This document shows, piece by piece, positions 16,513 through 27,015 of a stretch of DNA of 48,156 nt. Under the pieces are notes generated by a model that ran no database searches, was not told the origin of the DNA, and saw only the letters and a program-made list of their open reading frames with translations. Both the position numbers and the translations under genes were made by a program. Numbering within the stretch: the first letter of the stretch is position 1; every line of letters starts with the position of its first letter. Source of the DNA: Gammaproteobacteria bacterium (lineage in GTDB: Bacteria > Pseudomonadota > Gammaproteobacteria > Pseudomonadales > JAUIET01); the NCBI GenBank assembly GCA_030431775.1, contig JAUIHW010000028.1:1-48156 (forward strand), given 5' to 3'.

Positions 16513-19500
16513 CGCTGGCGTCCACCAGGTTTTTCAGCTCTCTCAACGCAACCGTAACCACGGAAAGATCGCCCAGTGTGGTTGTTCGTAAATTGCCCAT
16601 CAAGCCCACATAACGGGCGATACGCTGCGCGTGGCTTTCCTGCCACTGCAGCTTGCCGTTGTTGATGTCATCGCCACAGGATATCAACAGACTGCGGGTC
16701 AACTGGCGCAACAGATATTCCAACTCATCCATGTGGGACTCACGCGCCAGGTCCTGCCAGCGGCTTGCCGGTTGCCACTCGATCAAGGTCTGCATCAACC
16801 AGTCCAGCTGCAGAATTGCAGTCAGCTCGAAACTCAATTGCGTTACGAGCATTGAATCACGCCCTGTTTCCAACGCCACATCGACGGTTCCAGGAAGCAG
16901 AAAGAACGAATCAATAACAGCGCAACGCTGAGCCACGAGTACCGGTACACCCTGCTCTTCCAGGTTCTGGCAGATTTGCTCCGACAGGGCGCGCCACTCG
17001 GGTTGATGCAGGCTGAGCATATCCTCGACCAAGGTGGCGAAGCTCGAACTGGCCCGTTCAATCTCCTGTTGAATCGCAAGCTCTCTGCGGTTACGCAGAT
17101 ACCACCGACAACACCGTCGACCCACCTCAATCAAATGCTGTAACAGCTCATACTGCAACGCCGCAGGTATTTTGTAATCGAGGTTTTCAATGTCGCACCA
17201 CAGGCGATCCAGCTCAAACAGATTCATCACCACAACAAATGCTTTTGCAACCTGGGCAGGTGCAAGCCCCAATGAATCGGTTTTGCGGTAGACAAAGGTG
17301 AAGCCCAGCCGGTTAACAATGTCATTGGCCAGCTTGGTAGCAATGATCTGATTCGCAAGTTGATGTTGTTCAATAGCCTCGCCCGCCAGGCTGCGTAGCT
17401 TTTCCGGAAAGGCCGAATATAGATAACTTAGGATATAAGGGTCGGTATGCGGTTCTTCCTGAAACAGTGCTTCTTTCAGCTCCACTTTGGCGTATGAGAT
17501 AAGCACGCTGAGCTCCGGACGTGTCCAGGCACGATCTTTACTGTGCAGGTCGTTGATAGCATCTTCTTCGGGTATAAACTCCAAACTCCGGTTAAGCTGG
17601 CCACTTTCTTCCAGATACTGTGCAAACCGGAGGAAGTCGTGATGCTGCTTGTTTTTTGAGGCATAAGCGAGGCTGATGGCCAGTGTCTGGCGGTAATTGC
17701 TGTGCAAAACCAGGTCGGCCACATCGGCTGTCATATCACGCAACAGCTCATTTCGATCCTGCCCGCTGATCGAGCCGTTACGAATCATGCTCTCCAGCAG
17801 AATCTTGATATTAACTTCGTTGTCCGAACAGTCGACTCCGGCCGCATTGTCGATAAAATCGGTGTTGCACACACCGCCAATCCGGCTGAACTCCATACGG
17901 CCCAGCTGGGTCAACCCCAGATTACCGCCCTCGCCAAACACCCGGCAACGCAACTGCGATCCATTAACCCGCACGCTGTCATTGGCCCGATCTCCAACCT
18001 GGCTATCGGACTCATGCTCGGCCTTCACATAAGTACCCACGCCGCCGTTCCAGATGAGGTCAACCTTTGCCTGCAACAGTCGGTGGATCAGCTGGTCGGG
18101 TGCAAGCTGATGTTCCTGGCAGTCAAGCAAATTGCGAATCTCCGGGCTTAATGGAATAAGCTTGTCCGCTCTCGAAAACACACCACCGCCCGAGGAGATC
18201 AGCTCGGCATTGTAGTCCGACCAGCCAGAGCGCGGTAAGGCAAACAAACGTTCGCGTTCCAGAAAACTCTGCTCCGGATCGGGAGCCGGGTCAATAAAAA
18301 TATCCAGATGATTAAAAGCCGCTAACAGTCGAATTTTTCGGCTCAGCAACATACCGTTACCAAAGACATCACCGCTCATATCACCGATACCGATCACATC
18401 GATGCTGTCTTCCTGGACGTTAAGATTAAACTCGCGAAAATGGCGCTGCACGGCCACCCACGCACCGCGCGCAGTGATACCCATGCCTTTATGGTCGTAG
18501 CCGTTGCTGCCGCCAGAAGCGAAAGCGTCACCAAGCCAGTGCCCATACTCAGCCGATATCTGGTTAGCAATGTCCGAGAAGCTGGCGGTTCCTTTGTCGG
18601 CGGCAACTACCAGATACGGGTCGTCGTCATCCGCACAAACCACATTGTCGGGATGCGTAATTTCATCTCCCTGGCGGTTATCAGTAATGTCCAGCAAACC
18701 ACTGATAAACATTCGGTAGCTTTTTATGCCCTCTGCCAACATCGCATCGCGGTCGGCGGCCAAACCTGCCTGACGAGCAATAAAACCGCCCTTTGCTCCA
18801 GTGGGCACAATCACTGCATTTTTGACCTGCTGCGCTTTCACCAGACCGAGAACTTCAGTGCGGTAGTCTTCTATTCGATCAGACCAGCGAATTCCACCAC
18901 GGGCCACTTTTCCACCCCGCAGGTGAACGCCCTCAAACCAATGTGAAAACACATAGATTTCAAAGCATGGCCTTGGTAACGGCGCAAACTCCAGTAGCTG
19001 CGTGGCAATTTTCAAAGACAGATAAGGTGGCGCTTCTTCATCAGCATATAAAACTTGAAAAAAGTTACTGCGCAGGGTTGCCTGAATTAACGCCAGATAC
19101 TGGCGTATCAATTCATCTTCGTTGCGATTGGCCACAGAATCCAGTGCAGTCACGATCTTATCCGCCAGGCGCTGAACTCGCTCGCCACGCGAATCCGCCG
19201 CATCTGATGCACCAGATGCTATCCTTAAGCGTGGGTCAAACTTCATGCGAAACAATGCGAGAAGGTTGCGGGTAATATCGAGGTGTCTGGTTAAGACATC
19301 AGCGACGAAGCTCACACTGAAGGGTGCCCCCAGCTGCTTGAGATAGTTAGCGTATGCCCGAAACAGTGCCGCCGACTGCCAGTCCAACCGGGCACCAAGA
19401 ATCAAGCGGTTAAAGCCATCGTCGGCGGCCTGCCCTCGCCAAACCGCCTGAAATGCCTGCATAAAGTTGGTTTTTACCGCATCAATATCCAGCGCCCCCT

Positions 19501-21358
19501 GAATATCCATGACTAAGCGCAAGGTGAAGTCATGCATCCAGATAACATTTTCCCCCAGCGGACGAATCTGGTGGGGGTGCTCGACCAAAACACGAAAACC
19601 GAGGTTTTCCAGCATCGGTATCATGTCCGACAATTCCAGGCTGCTTCCTATATGAAACAGCTTCAAGCGCATGATGTCATCGCCAGTACCCGACTCATTG
19701 AAGAAGCGAATACCCAGCGGCTGCTCTTCACTCATAGTAAGCATGCACTCAAGATCAAGCGTGCATTCGGCCAGGGTAAATTCGTGCTGGTAGGCCGGCT
19801 GAAAAGCACTTCCCCACACTCGGCTTATGGCTGGTGCGTGCACACCGCCCCAATGGGCGACAATTGTTTCCCGCAGCGCGGCGCGCCAGTCGCGAGTCAA
19901 ATCAACAATCTGCTGCTCAAGCCGGGCACTGTCAATCTGTTGGTAGCTGCGGTTGCTGATTCTGAAAACGTAATGAATACGCGCCAGAACGGACTCAGTC
20001 AGAAATTGTGTGCTGAACTCGCCGGGCTCTGCATCCAGCGCTTCCCGCAGACGGCGCTCGATTCGTTCACGAATATCTGTCTGCAGACTCTCTCTGGGCA
20101 AGTAGATAATGCAGGATGCAAATTTCTCAAATGGGTCAATTCGCATGAACAGACGGACCGCGCGAATGTCATAAATACGCCAGATACCCAGCGCGAATTC
20201 CAGCATCTGCTGATTATCGGTCTGGATCAGTTCATCACGCGGATGGCCTTCAAGGAGTGCGACAAAGGTTTTGCCGTCGTGGCTTTGCGGTTCAAAGCGT
20301 GAATGCTGCACCAGCCAGCTCGCTTTTTTGCGAACCAGCGGAATGTCCCAAATGCTGCGATGGTATAGCCGCGATGTATACAGGCCGAGCAACCGCACCT
20401 CACCCGTGGCCACGCCATTATCATCGTATTGCTTGACAATAACGTAGTCGGAATAGACGGCGCGATGCACAGTCGACTTGTGTGATGACTTGGTAAATGC
20501 GAGGCTGGCGTCGCTTGTGTAAAACGCCCCAAAACCGGCGCTCAACTCGCTGATCGCGGTGTCTTCAAGCCTGCCACGCCGCTTCATCAGACCCAGCCGA
20601 TTGTCTTCAAGCTCATGCATGACCGCGCCGCCCTCGCGCTCAATACGCTGAAACTCTGCAATACCCAGAAAGGTATAGTTTCCGTCACGCAACCAGGTCA
20701 AAAATTCGATATCTTCAGGGTCAACCGCCGGATTCATTTGATAGGCGTCCACCAGCTGACCGACCCTTTTGAGCATCGGGTGGTAGTCATCCACACAACA
20801 GCCAACTTCATCCAGCACCTGCTCAATTTCAGCGCTGATCGCCGCGCGTTCGCTCGCCTCTCCCTGATGATCAATTTGCAGCAATGCAAAATCTTCTTTC
20901 TGGTAAGCGGAAACGTTGGACCCTGGCGCCGCTTTGACAATGGCCTGCAATTTCCCTTTTTCATCCCTGCGAACCCAGGCTGGATGACTCTCAAAAAGGT
21001 AGACGTTCAGCCCAAGACGATTGAGACCCATGCGCAAAGAATCAACGAGGAAGGGCATGTCGCGCTGGCACAGATAAATAACGGTATGTGGCGACTTCCA
21101 GCCGTCAGCTTCCACAGTAGGATTGAACACCCTGATTTTGGCATGATCTTCAGAGCGCACGCGCATGAAGTCAAACAGGCCATAAAGCGCGCCATACATA
21201 TCAGCGGCCTTCCAGGACAACATCGTTTCAGCCAGATGGATATGAATAAAATGGCGGGTAAATGTCTTGAACAGCTGTTGCTCAGCACATTCCAATCGGC
21301 CGCTCGCGACATCCTCCACCTGCGAGCGGAACCAGTTCAGGGCCGATTCATCCAGCAT
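16484..21358 (-). CDS. gdhB: NAD-dependent glutamate dehydrogenase, 180-kDa type
   Basis: A 1624-residue protein of the large NAD-GDH family (as in Pseudomonas aeruginosa GdhB), which oxidatively deaminates glutamate to 2-oxoglutarate. The first 700 residues are the ACT-like regulatory half. The catalytic core has V-P-T-G-A-K-G-G-F near residue 850, D-M-S-G-D-V-F-G-N-G further on, and G-E-G-G-N-L-G-L-T near 1140 in the NAD-binding part. The start at 21358 is chosen over an upstream ATG at 21382 because AAGGAG lies seven bases before it. The gene stands alone, with 175 bases to the divergent DUF924 gene, and overlaps the convergent LEA gene tail by 29 bases. Confidence 0.95.
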   Translation of the reverse strand: MLDESALNWFRSQVEDVASGRLECAEQQLFKTFTRHFIHIHLAETMLSWKAADMYGALYGLFDFMRVRSEDHAKIRVFNPTVEADGWKSPHTVIYLCQRDMPFLVDSLRMGLNRLGLNVYLFESHPAWVRRDEKGKLQAIVKAAPGSNVSAYQKEDFALLQIDHQGEASERAAISAEIEQVLDEVGCCVDDYHPMLKRVGQLVDAYQMNPAVDPEDIEFLTWLRDGNYTFLGIAEFQRIEREGGAVMHELEDNRLGLMKRRGRLEDTAISELSAGFGAFYTSDASLAFTKSSHKSTVHRAVYSDYVIVKQYDDNGVATGEVRLLGLYTSRLYHRSIWDIPLVRKKASWLVQHSRFEPQSHDGKTFVALLEGHPRDELIQTDNQQMLEFALGIWRIYDIRAVRLFMRIDPFEKFASCIIYLPRESLQTDIRERIERRLREALDAEPGEFSTQFLTESVLARIHYVFRISNRSYQQIDSARLEQQIVDLTRDWRAALRETIVAHWGGVHAPAISRVWGSAFQPAYQHEFTLAECTLDLECMLTMSEEQPLGIRFFNESGTGDDIMRLKLFHIGSSLELSDMIPMLENLGFRVLVEHPHQIRPLGENVIWMHDFTLRLVMDIQGALDIDAVKTNFMQAFQAVWRGQAADDGFNRLILGARLDWQSAALFRAYANYLKQLGAPFSVSFVADVLTRHLDITRNLLALFRMKFDPRLRIASGASDAADSRGERVQRLADKIVTALDSVANRNEDELIRQYLALIQATLRSNFFQVLYADEEAPPYLSLKIATQLLEFAPLPRPCFEIYVFSHWFEGVHLRGGKVARGGIRWSDRIEDYRTEVLGLVKAQQVKNAVIVPTGAKGGFIARQAGLAADRDAMLAEGIKSYRMFISGLLDITDNRQGDEITHPDNVVCADDDDPYLVVAADKGTASFSDIANQISAEYGHWLGDAFASGGSNGYDHKGMGITARGAWVAVQRHFREFNLNVQEDSIDVIGIGDMSGDVFGNGMLLSRKIRLLAAFNHLDIFIDPAPDPEQSFLERERLFALPRSGWSDYNAELISSGGGVFSRADKLIPLSPEIRNLLDCQEHQLAPDQLIHRLLQAKVDLIWNGGVGTYVKAEHESDSQVGDRANDSVRVNGSQLRCRVFGEGGNLGLTQLGRMEFSRIGGVCNTDFIDNAAGVDCSDNEVNIKILLESMIRNGSISGQDRNELLRDMTADVADLVLHSNYRQTLAISLAYASKNKQHHDFLRFAQYLEESGQLNRSLEFIPEEDAINDLHSKDRAWTRPELSVLISYAKVELKEALFQEEPHTDPYILSYLYSAFPEKLRSLAGEAIEQHQLANQIIATKLANDIVNRLGFTFVYRKTDSLGLAPAQVAKAFVVVMNLFELDRLWCDIENLDYKIPAALQYELLQHLIEVGRRCCRWYLRNRRELAIQQEIERASSSFATLVEDMLSLHQPEWRALSEQICQNLEEQGVPVLVAQRCAVIDSFFLLPGTVDVALETGRDSMLVTQLSFELTAILQLDWLMQTLIEWQPASRWQDLARESHMDELEYLLRQLTRSLLISCGDDINNGKLQWQESHAQRIARYVGLMGNLRTTTLGDLSVVTVALRELKNLVDASAIESAACSD

Positions 21359-21533
21359 GTCATTACTCCTTAGCCAGGGCAAAAAATACGCGAGGCAAGT
21401 CCACTTGCAATGGTTTGATCACAAAGGCTGCTGAATACACAGACTGCGGATTGTCATTCAACAGGCTTTTGATTATTCTCAGCGCTCAATGGTAAATGAG
21501 TTTGCCAATCAGACGCTACCGTGAACCGTCAGC

Positions 21534-22085
21534 ATGGACAGTATTGCACAGCCTCATGATGTACTGCGCTTCTGGTTTAAGGAGCTGGATCCTAAAGAGC
21601 GGTTTCGGAAAAACCCTTCCGTGGATGATGAGATCCGCATTCGCTTCCTGGCAACGCACACGGCCGCTGCGGCCTGCGAGCTCAGCCACTGGCGTATTGA
21701 TGACGCGGGTCGCCTCGCCGAGATTATTATTCTTGACCAGTTTTCGCGCAACCTGTTTAGAGACCAGCCGGCCGCATTTATGCAAGATGCTCAAGCACTC
21801 GCTCTTGCCCAGGAAGCGGTAGCCCGCGGCTGTCATTTTCAGCTTCCCAACGAACAGCGAGCCTTTTTGCTGATGCCCTACATGCACAGCGAATCACTAC
21901 TGATCCACGAGCAGGCCGTTCAGCTATTTGACGTCCCAGGTCTGGGGGATCACCTGCGCTTCGAGCTTCGTCACAAAGAGATTATCGAGCGCTTTGGTCG
22001 CTACCCACATCGTAATGCGGTGCTCGGTCGTCCCAGTACCGACGAAGAACTGGAATTTCTCAAACAGCCTGGCAGCCGTTTCTAA
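21534..22085 (+). CDS. DUF924-family protein
   Basis: A 183-residue helical protein that matches DUF924. The diagnostic pieces are D-V-L-R-F-W-F near the N-terminus, I-I-I-L-D-Q-F-S-R-N-L-F-R (about 64-76), F-L-L-M-P-Y-M-H-S-E and the closing R-F-G-R-Y-P-H-R-N. The function is unknown; the fold resembles TPR-type helical repeats. It is probably cytoplasmic, since no signal peptide is visible. It is followed after about 110 bases by an SDR gene. Confidence 0.88.
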   Translation: MDSIAQPHDVLRFWFKELDPKERFRKNPSVDDEIRIRFLATHTAAAACELSHWRIDDAGRLAEIIILDQFSRNLFRDQPAAFMQDAQALALAQEAVARGCHFQLPNEQRAFLLMPYMHSESLLIHEQAVQLFDVPGLGDHLRFELRHKEIIERFGRYPHRNAVLGRPSTDEELEFLKQPGSRF

Positions 22086-22193
22086 AAGTTCTGTTAGCTT
22101 CGCTTTTTAGTGGACAAAGCGTAAGAGCCGCACCAACACTGGTTTCGCTAGTATTGAGTAACAATAACGAGCCGTTTTTGGGGGCGGGAAAAC

Positions 22194-22970
22194 ATGGCAT
22201 ATTCGGGCAAAGTTGCGCTGATCACCGGGGGTGGCAGTGGCATGGGGCGGGCAGCCGCGCAAACCTTCGCAAGTGCGGGTGCCAAAGTCGCGCTGCTGGA
22301 CGTAAACACGGCTGGCATGCAGGAAACCGCTCATGGCAACGGCAATATCCACAGCTATCCGGTTGACATTACGTCCGCGGAAGCCGTGAACAACGCCGTT
22401 GAGCAGGTAGAACAGTCGCTGGGGCCGATTGACCGCTTGTATAACTGCGCCGCGATTATGCCCTTCGGGAAAATCATGGATCAGGACACGGCCACTATTC
22501 ATAAGATCATGGACATCAACTATGGCGGCTTCGTCAACATTACGAAGGCCGTGTTACCGTTGATGCTTAATCGCGGCAGCGGCGATTTTGTTAGCTTTGC
22601 GTCGATGGCCGGCATTCAACCAGCGCTATTGATGGGAGGCTATAACGCCAGCAAAGCAGCAGTCGCCATGCTGACCGAGGTGATTTACCATGAAAACCTG
22701 AACTCCGGGCTTCGCTTCGCCTGCATTTGCCCGCCGCCGGTTGCCACACCGCTTCTGCAACAGGGTAAAGACACGGCCTGGCCGAAGCTGATGTCCGAGC
22801 AGGAAGGCCAGGAATTACAACCCATAGAAGTGATCGAAGCGATAGAAAGCGCGCTGGATAAAGGCGAGTTTTGGGTATTCCCTGGCAAGAGTACCCGCAT
22901 GGGTTACAGAATGCGGCGTTGGTTTCCAAACTATACCTGGAACTACATCCACAAACTGGAAGGCTGGTAA
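22194..22970 (+). CDS. Short-chain dehydrogenase/reductase
   Basis: A 258-residue classical SDR. TGGGSGMG (11-18) is the cofactor loop, NCAA (84-87) replaces the usual NNAG, S137 and Y150-x3-K154 form the active site, and D36 after the second strand suggests NAD(H) preference. The substrate is unknown. GGGGCGGG, about six bases before the ATG, serves as a purine-rich ribosome-binding site. The convergent GH15 gene ends eight bases after its stop. Confidence 0.9.
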   Translation: MAYSGKVALITGGGSGMGRAAAQTFASAGAKVALLDVNTAGMQETAHGNGNIHSYPVDITSAEAVNNAVEQVEQSLGPIDRLYNCAAIMPFGKIMDQDTATIHKIMDINYGGFVNITKAVLPLMLNRGSGDFVSFASMAGIQPALLMGGYNASKAAVAMLTEVIYHENLNSGLRFACICPPPVATPLLQQGKDTAWPKLMSEQEGQELQPIEVIEAIESALDKGEFWVFPGKSTRMGYRMRRWFPNYTWNYIHKLEGW

Positions 22971-22977
22971 CCTAGGC

Positions 22978-24762
22978 TTATTCCGACAGTGCCATCGCGG
23001 TGTCTATCAGCGCCAGGTGGCTGTAGCCTTGCGGGAAATTACCCAGCAGACGACGGCTCTTGAAATCCATGTCTTCGCTGAGCAAACCCACATGATTGCA
23101 AGACTCTAGCATGTCCTCAAACATGCTCGCTGCCAACTTCTTGCGCCCGATGCGATGCAGACTTTTGATCATCCAGAATGTGCAGACGGTAAATGCGGAG
23201 CTGGGCTCACCGAAGTCATCGGTGTTGCGGTAACGATACATCAAACCATTTCTGCAAAGCTCGTCATAGGTTCTGTTTACGGTATTGACGTAGCGCGGGT
23301 CGTCCGCCGCAATCATGCCGTAGTGTTCCATGAGCAGGTTGGACGCATCCATGTATTGATCGCCATAGCTTTGCGTAAAGGCAGCCACTTCTTTATTGTA
23401 GCCACGGTTCATCACCTGCTTGAAAATCTGCTCTCGGAGCGGCTGCCATGCCTCAACATACTGCTGTTTATCCAACATGGCAGCTATCCGAATGGCGCGA
23501 TCAACAGCAACCCAGCAAAGCACTTTGGAAAACACAAAATGCTTCTTCTCCCCGCGAATCTCCCAGATGCCGGCATCCGGTTTGCGCCACTGGCCTTCGA
23601 CGTGCCTGACCATGGTTCGCACAACGGTCCAGACCCCTTCCAGGTTGTCAACCGAATGACGATGATCAGCGAGCCGTTGATAAATGGTGTCCAGAACGAA
23701 CCCATAAATATCGTGTTGCTTCTGCTTGTACGCCGCATTGCCAATGCGCACCGGCGAGGAATTTTCATAGCCGGATAACCACGGCAGCTCCGCTTCCTTT
23801 AACTGTTTTTGCCGATCAATACCGTACATGATCTGAACGTTTTCATCTTTGTAGGGAATCACATCCAGTAAAAAATTGAGGTAGCGACTGGCCACGCGGT
23901 AATGACCCAGCTGAGTGAACACTTTGATCACCATAGATGCGTCGCGCAACCAGCAAAATCGGTAATCCCAGTTCCGGACACTGCCAATGTCCTCCGGCAA
24001 GCTGGTAGTCACCGCAGCCAGTACTGCGCCGGTACGCTGATACGCCAACAGCTTGAGAACCAGCATGCTGCGCTCGATCGTGTCGTTCCAGCGGGCAAAC
24101 TCGACCGTCTGATCGACCCAGTCCATCCAGTACACCTTGGTTCGTTCATACTGCAGACGCACCAATTCCAGACAAGGCCGGTCAATTTTATCGTTGTAAC
24201 TCAACCACAGAAAGGAATCACCGTTGATCGGTACTGGTTTGCCCTGCTGTAGAGCCACTAAATCAAAATTTGAGTACAGGTAAACCGACTCGTAGGTAGG
24301 CTTGGTGCAGGTACTTTTCAAATAGTCATCATGGACGGTGGTTGCAGTCTCGTCGCGGGCGTAACCCAGCCGTGGCTGGTAATCGATAACTGCCACTGGA
24401 TTGCCGTGTAATGGGCGGATATACCTTACGATGTCGGGTGGGCAGATGTACTCATAGCTGGTTTTGTAGCGGGGCATAAAATCCAGCACTTCAAATGCAT
24501 CGTCGCCACTTTTGAAACAGGTTCTCAGAATATTGGTTTGCGGAACGTACTGCTGACTGACTTTCGGGTTGCGACCACGAATCCGGATCCCAAAATGGCC
24601 CCCTACGCTGGAATCCAGCACACTGGCAAATACTGACGGCGAATCAAATGCCGGTAGACAACACCATTCAATAGCCCCCTGGTCAGAGACCAGAGCTGCG
24701 CTTTTACCATTACCAATCACGCCCCAGTTCATGCCTGGAGCGCGCCTGTTTCGACCGCTCAT
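22978..24762 (-). CDS. GH15-family glycoside hydrolase (glucoamylase or trehalase type)
   Basis: A 594-residue cytoplasmic GH15 protein of normal length. An N-terminal beta domain (W-G-V-I-G-N-G-K-S-A-A-L-V onwards) precedes an (alpha/alpha)6 barrel. R-N-W-D-Y-R-F-C-W-L-R-D marks the active-site region. The acid glutamate is probably in G-I-W-E-I-R-G near residue 398, and the base glutamate in F-G-E-P-S-S-A-F near 517. Family members hydrolyse alpha-glucosidic bonds; the mycobacterial relatives are trehalases. Because its start overlaps the stop of the fused trehalose-phosphate synthase/phosphatase gene by four bases (ATGA), I favour trehalase or a related alpha-glucosidase. That is inference from context. 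Confidence 0.9.
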   Translation of the reverse strand: MSGRNRRAPGMNWGVIGNGKSAALVSDQGAIEWCCLPAFDSPSVFASVLDSSVGGHFGIRIRGRNPKVSQQYVPQTNILRTCFKSGDDAFEVLDFMPRYKTSYEYICPPDIVRYIRPLHGNPVAVIDYQPRLGYARDETATTVHDDYLKSTCTKPTYESVYLYSNFDLVALQQGKPVPINGDSFLWLSYNDKIDRPCLELVRLQYERTKVYWMDWVDQTVEFARWNDTIERSMLVLKLLAYQRTGAVLAAVTTSLPEDIGSVRNWDYRFCWLRDASMVIKVFTQLGHYRVASRYLNFLLDVIPYKDENVQIMYGIDRQKQLKEAELPWLSGYENSSPVRIGNAAYKQKQHDIYGFVLDTIYQRLADHRHSVDNLEGVWTVVRTMVRHVEGQWRKPDAGIWEIRGEKKHFVFSKVLCWVAVDRAIRIAAMLDKQQYVEAWQPLREQIFKQVMNRGYNKEVAAFTQSYGDQYMDASNLLMEHYGMIAADDPRYVNTVNRTYDELCRNGLMYRYRNTDDFGEPSSAFTVCTFWMIKSLHRIGRKKLAASMFEDMLESCNHVGLLSEDMDFKSRRLLGNFPQGYSHLALIDTAMALSE

Positions 24763-26954
24763 GCGCCCACTTCCTTACCGTCGTTGCGGATAGCCTGAAT
24801 ACGATTCACCAAACGCAACAGCAACTGATGGAAATGTTCTACCCCGGGAACACGATAATCAGCCTCGGTCTCGCCTTCGCCGACCTTTATCGATAACAAT
24901 CGCTTATCAGGCAGACGAAACATCGACTCGTCGGTCTGGTCATCGCCCGCACAAAGCACAGCATCATAGTTGCATGCATGAACAAAATGCTCGACCGCAC
25001 GCCCTTTGTTCACATTCATTGAACTTGCCTCGACAATACGCTTGCCATGGTGAATTTCCACCGGCAGATTGCCGAGCATCGAGTACATGTCGCTGAGTAA
25101 TTGATTGGCCTTCCAACTACCATACACCGGGTCAGCCAGCCGGTAGTGCCAAACGACTGAAGAGTATTTTTCTTCAATGCTGCTGCCCGGCGTGGAGCCC
25201 TCGTAGAGCTTGAATATTTCAATGACCGGCTCTTTCCAACTGAAATCAGTTTCGCTATTGAGCCGGCGCCATTGTGTTGCACCTGCGGACAGATAACGAT
25301 TTCCATGCTCAGCGATCAGCGTAAATGGATAATCACCAAGCCACTGTTGTAAGGTTTCACCCGCTCGTCCGCTAATGATGTAAATATCGGCCGGAATCGT
25401 GGCCAGTGCCTGGAGCACGGCGTGCAGTTCATCGGTAGGACTTGCCGCATCTGGCTTGCCCTCAAACTCGCGCAACGTGCCATCATAGTCAAGAAAAAAT
25501 GCGACCTTGCCACCATTACTCAGTGAACGGGTAAAAGCGGATTCATCGTCCAACAAATCTCTGGGTTGTTTACGCAGCTGTTCGCTTTGCAATAACTCAT
25601 CGATAAACGAACGCGCCCAGAAGTCAGCATCGTACTTCATTACCCGCTCTTTCATATAGTGCAGGCGGCCCAGACGCTCTTCTATTCCCATGGACAAGGC
25701 CTGATCAATGGCATTCGCGACTTCCACTTTATTATAGGGGTTAACGATAATGGCATTAACCAGCTCCTGGGCAGCGCCGGCAAATTCGCTCAGCACCAGC
25801 ACCCCCGGCGCCGAGTCGTCCTGGCAGGCCAAAAATTCTTTGGCAACCAGGTTCATCCCATCAACCAGCGGCGTCACCAGACCCACATCAGCAATGGAAT
25901 ACAGCGCACACAGATCGGTAAATGGAATCGACTGGTGAATGAAATGGATCGGGCTGTTCTGCACACTCGCGTAGAGACCATTGATCCGGCCAACTTCTCG
26001 CTCGATGCGTTCCCGCAATAGCTGATATTCCTTAACCTCACCGCGCGTGGGCACACTGACAAATACAAAAACCACTTCGTCACGATGGGGCGAGCGCTCC
26101 AGGTAGGTTTCAATGGCCTCCAAACGACGCAACAGCCCTTTGCTGTAATCCAGGCGTTCCACGCTCAGCACAATGCGTTTGCCATGCCAGTTGCGCTGAA
26201 ATTCGTCCAGTTTCTGCTCATGAGCACTACTGGCAAGCTGTTTTGAGAAACTGCCGGAGTTGATGCCAATCGGAAAAATGCCCAGCGACGCCCGATGATT
26301 ACCAACCTGGATCTCGGTCATATCCGATTCCAGGCCCAATAGCTGCAGGGCGGAACTGCGAAAATGCCGCAAATATCCAAAAGTATGAAAACCGATCAGG
26401 TCAGCGCCCAACACCCCGCGAATGATCTCCGCTCGTTTCGGATGGCAACGAATCACCTCCGATGAAGGAAAAGGCGTGTGCAGAAAAAAACCGATTTTCA
26501 GCTTTGGGCGCTCGGCACGCAGCAGTGCCGGTAACAGGAATAGATGGTAATCATGCACCCATATCAGATCATCCTCGTCAGCAAGCTCCAATATGGTGTC
26601 GGCAAATAATTGATTGGCTCTGCGGTAAGCCTCCCAGTCCTGATCACGATAATTCATGTAGGCCCGGTTGTAGTGCAGCAATGGCCACAGGCTGGAATTG
26701 GAAAGCCCATGGTAGTAACCATTGACCAGCTCATCGTCCAGAAACACCGGTATACAATGGTAATCGCGTTCAAGCTCTACCCGCAGCCGCTCTATGTCTT
26801 GTTCTGCGACCGGACCGGGCCAACCAATTGATTGCAGCCTAAAATTATTGTTAGACACCCCTTCCAGCGCAGCGACCAGGCCGCCTGATGATTTTTTGAT
26901 CGACGAGCCAACCGTGACGGGCAGCCGGTTGGCAACATTGAGAACTCTTTGCAT
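24759..26954 (-). CDS. Fused trehalose-6-phosphate synthase / trehalose-6-phosphate phosphatase
   Basis: A 731-residue bifunctional protein. Residues 1-470 are a GT20 synthase that makes trehalose-6-phosphate from UDP-glucose and glucose-6-phosphate ([17 protein letters not shown] and R-L-D-Y-S-K-G are seen). From about 480 a HAD phosphatase follows, with motif F-F-L-D-Y-D-G-T-L near 485 and [10 protein letters not shown] near 670. The fusion would yield trehalose without releasing the phosphorylated intermediate, useful as an osmoprotectant. The first gene of a two-gene operon with GH15. TACACT (minus strand, 26961-26966) lies six bases before the ATG and TGGGCA is 17 bases further upstream, so the message may be nearly leaderless. 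Confidence 0.96.
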   Translation of the reverse strand: MQRVLNVANRLPVTVGSSIKKSSGGLVAALEGVSNNNFRLQSIGWPGPVAEQDIERLRVELERDYHCIPVFLDDELVNGYYHGLSNSSLWPLLHYNRAYMNYRDQDWEAYRRANQLFADTILELADEDDLIWVHDYHLFLLPALLRAERPKLKIGFFLHTPFPSSEVIRCHPKRAEIIRGVLGADLIGFHTFGYLRHFRSSALQLLGLESDMTEIQVGNHRASLGIFPIGINSGSFSKQLASSAHEQKLDEFQRNWHGKRIVLSVERLDYSKGLLRRLEAIETYLERSPHRDEVVFVFVSVPTRGEVKEYQLLRERIEREVGRINGLYASVQNSPIHFIHQSIPFTDLCALYSIADVGLVTPLVDGMNLVAKEFLACQDDSAPGVLVLSEFAGAAQELVNAIIVNPYNKVEVANAIDQALSMGIEERLGRLHYMKERVMKYDADFWARSFIDELLQSEQLRKQPRDLLDDESAFTRSLSNGGKVAFFLDYDGTLREFEGKPDAASPTDELHAVLQALATIPADIYIISGRAGETLQQWLGDYPFTLIAEHGNRYLSAGATQWRRLNSETDFSWKEPVIEIFKLYEGSTPGSSIEEKYSSVVWHYRLADPVYGSWKANQLLSDMYSMLGNLPVEIHHGKRIVEASSMNVNKGRAVEHFVHACNYDAVLCAGDDQTDESMFRLPDKRLLSIKVGEGETEADYRVPGVEHFHQLLLRLVNRIQAIRNDGKEVGA

Positions 26955-27015
26955 TCACCTAGTGTAGCCAATCGGCCACCAGCTGCCCACCACGCATTGT
27001 TTACAATATCGCCGG

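Noticed and set aside
19532-21373. Open frames antisense to the large glutamate dehydrogenase
   Set aside because: They lie fully inside a 1624-residue gene with conserved motifs; no independent start signals or families were seen.
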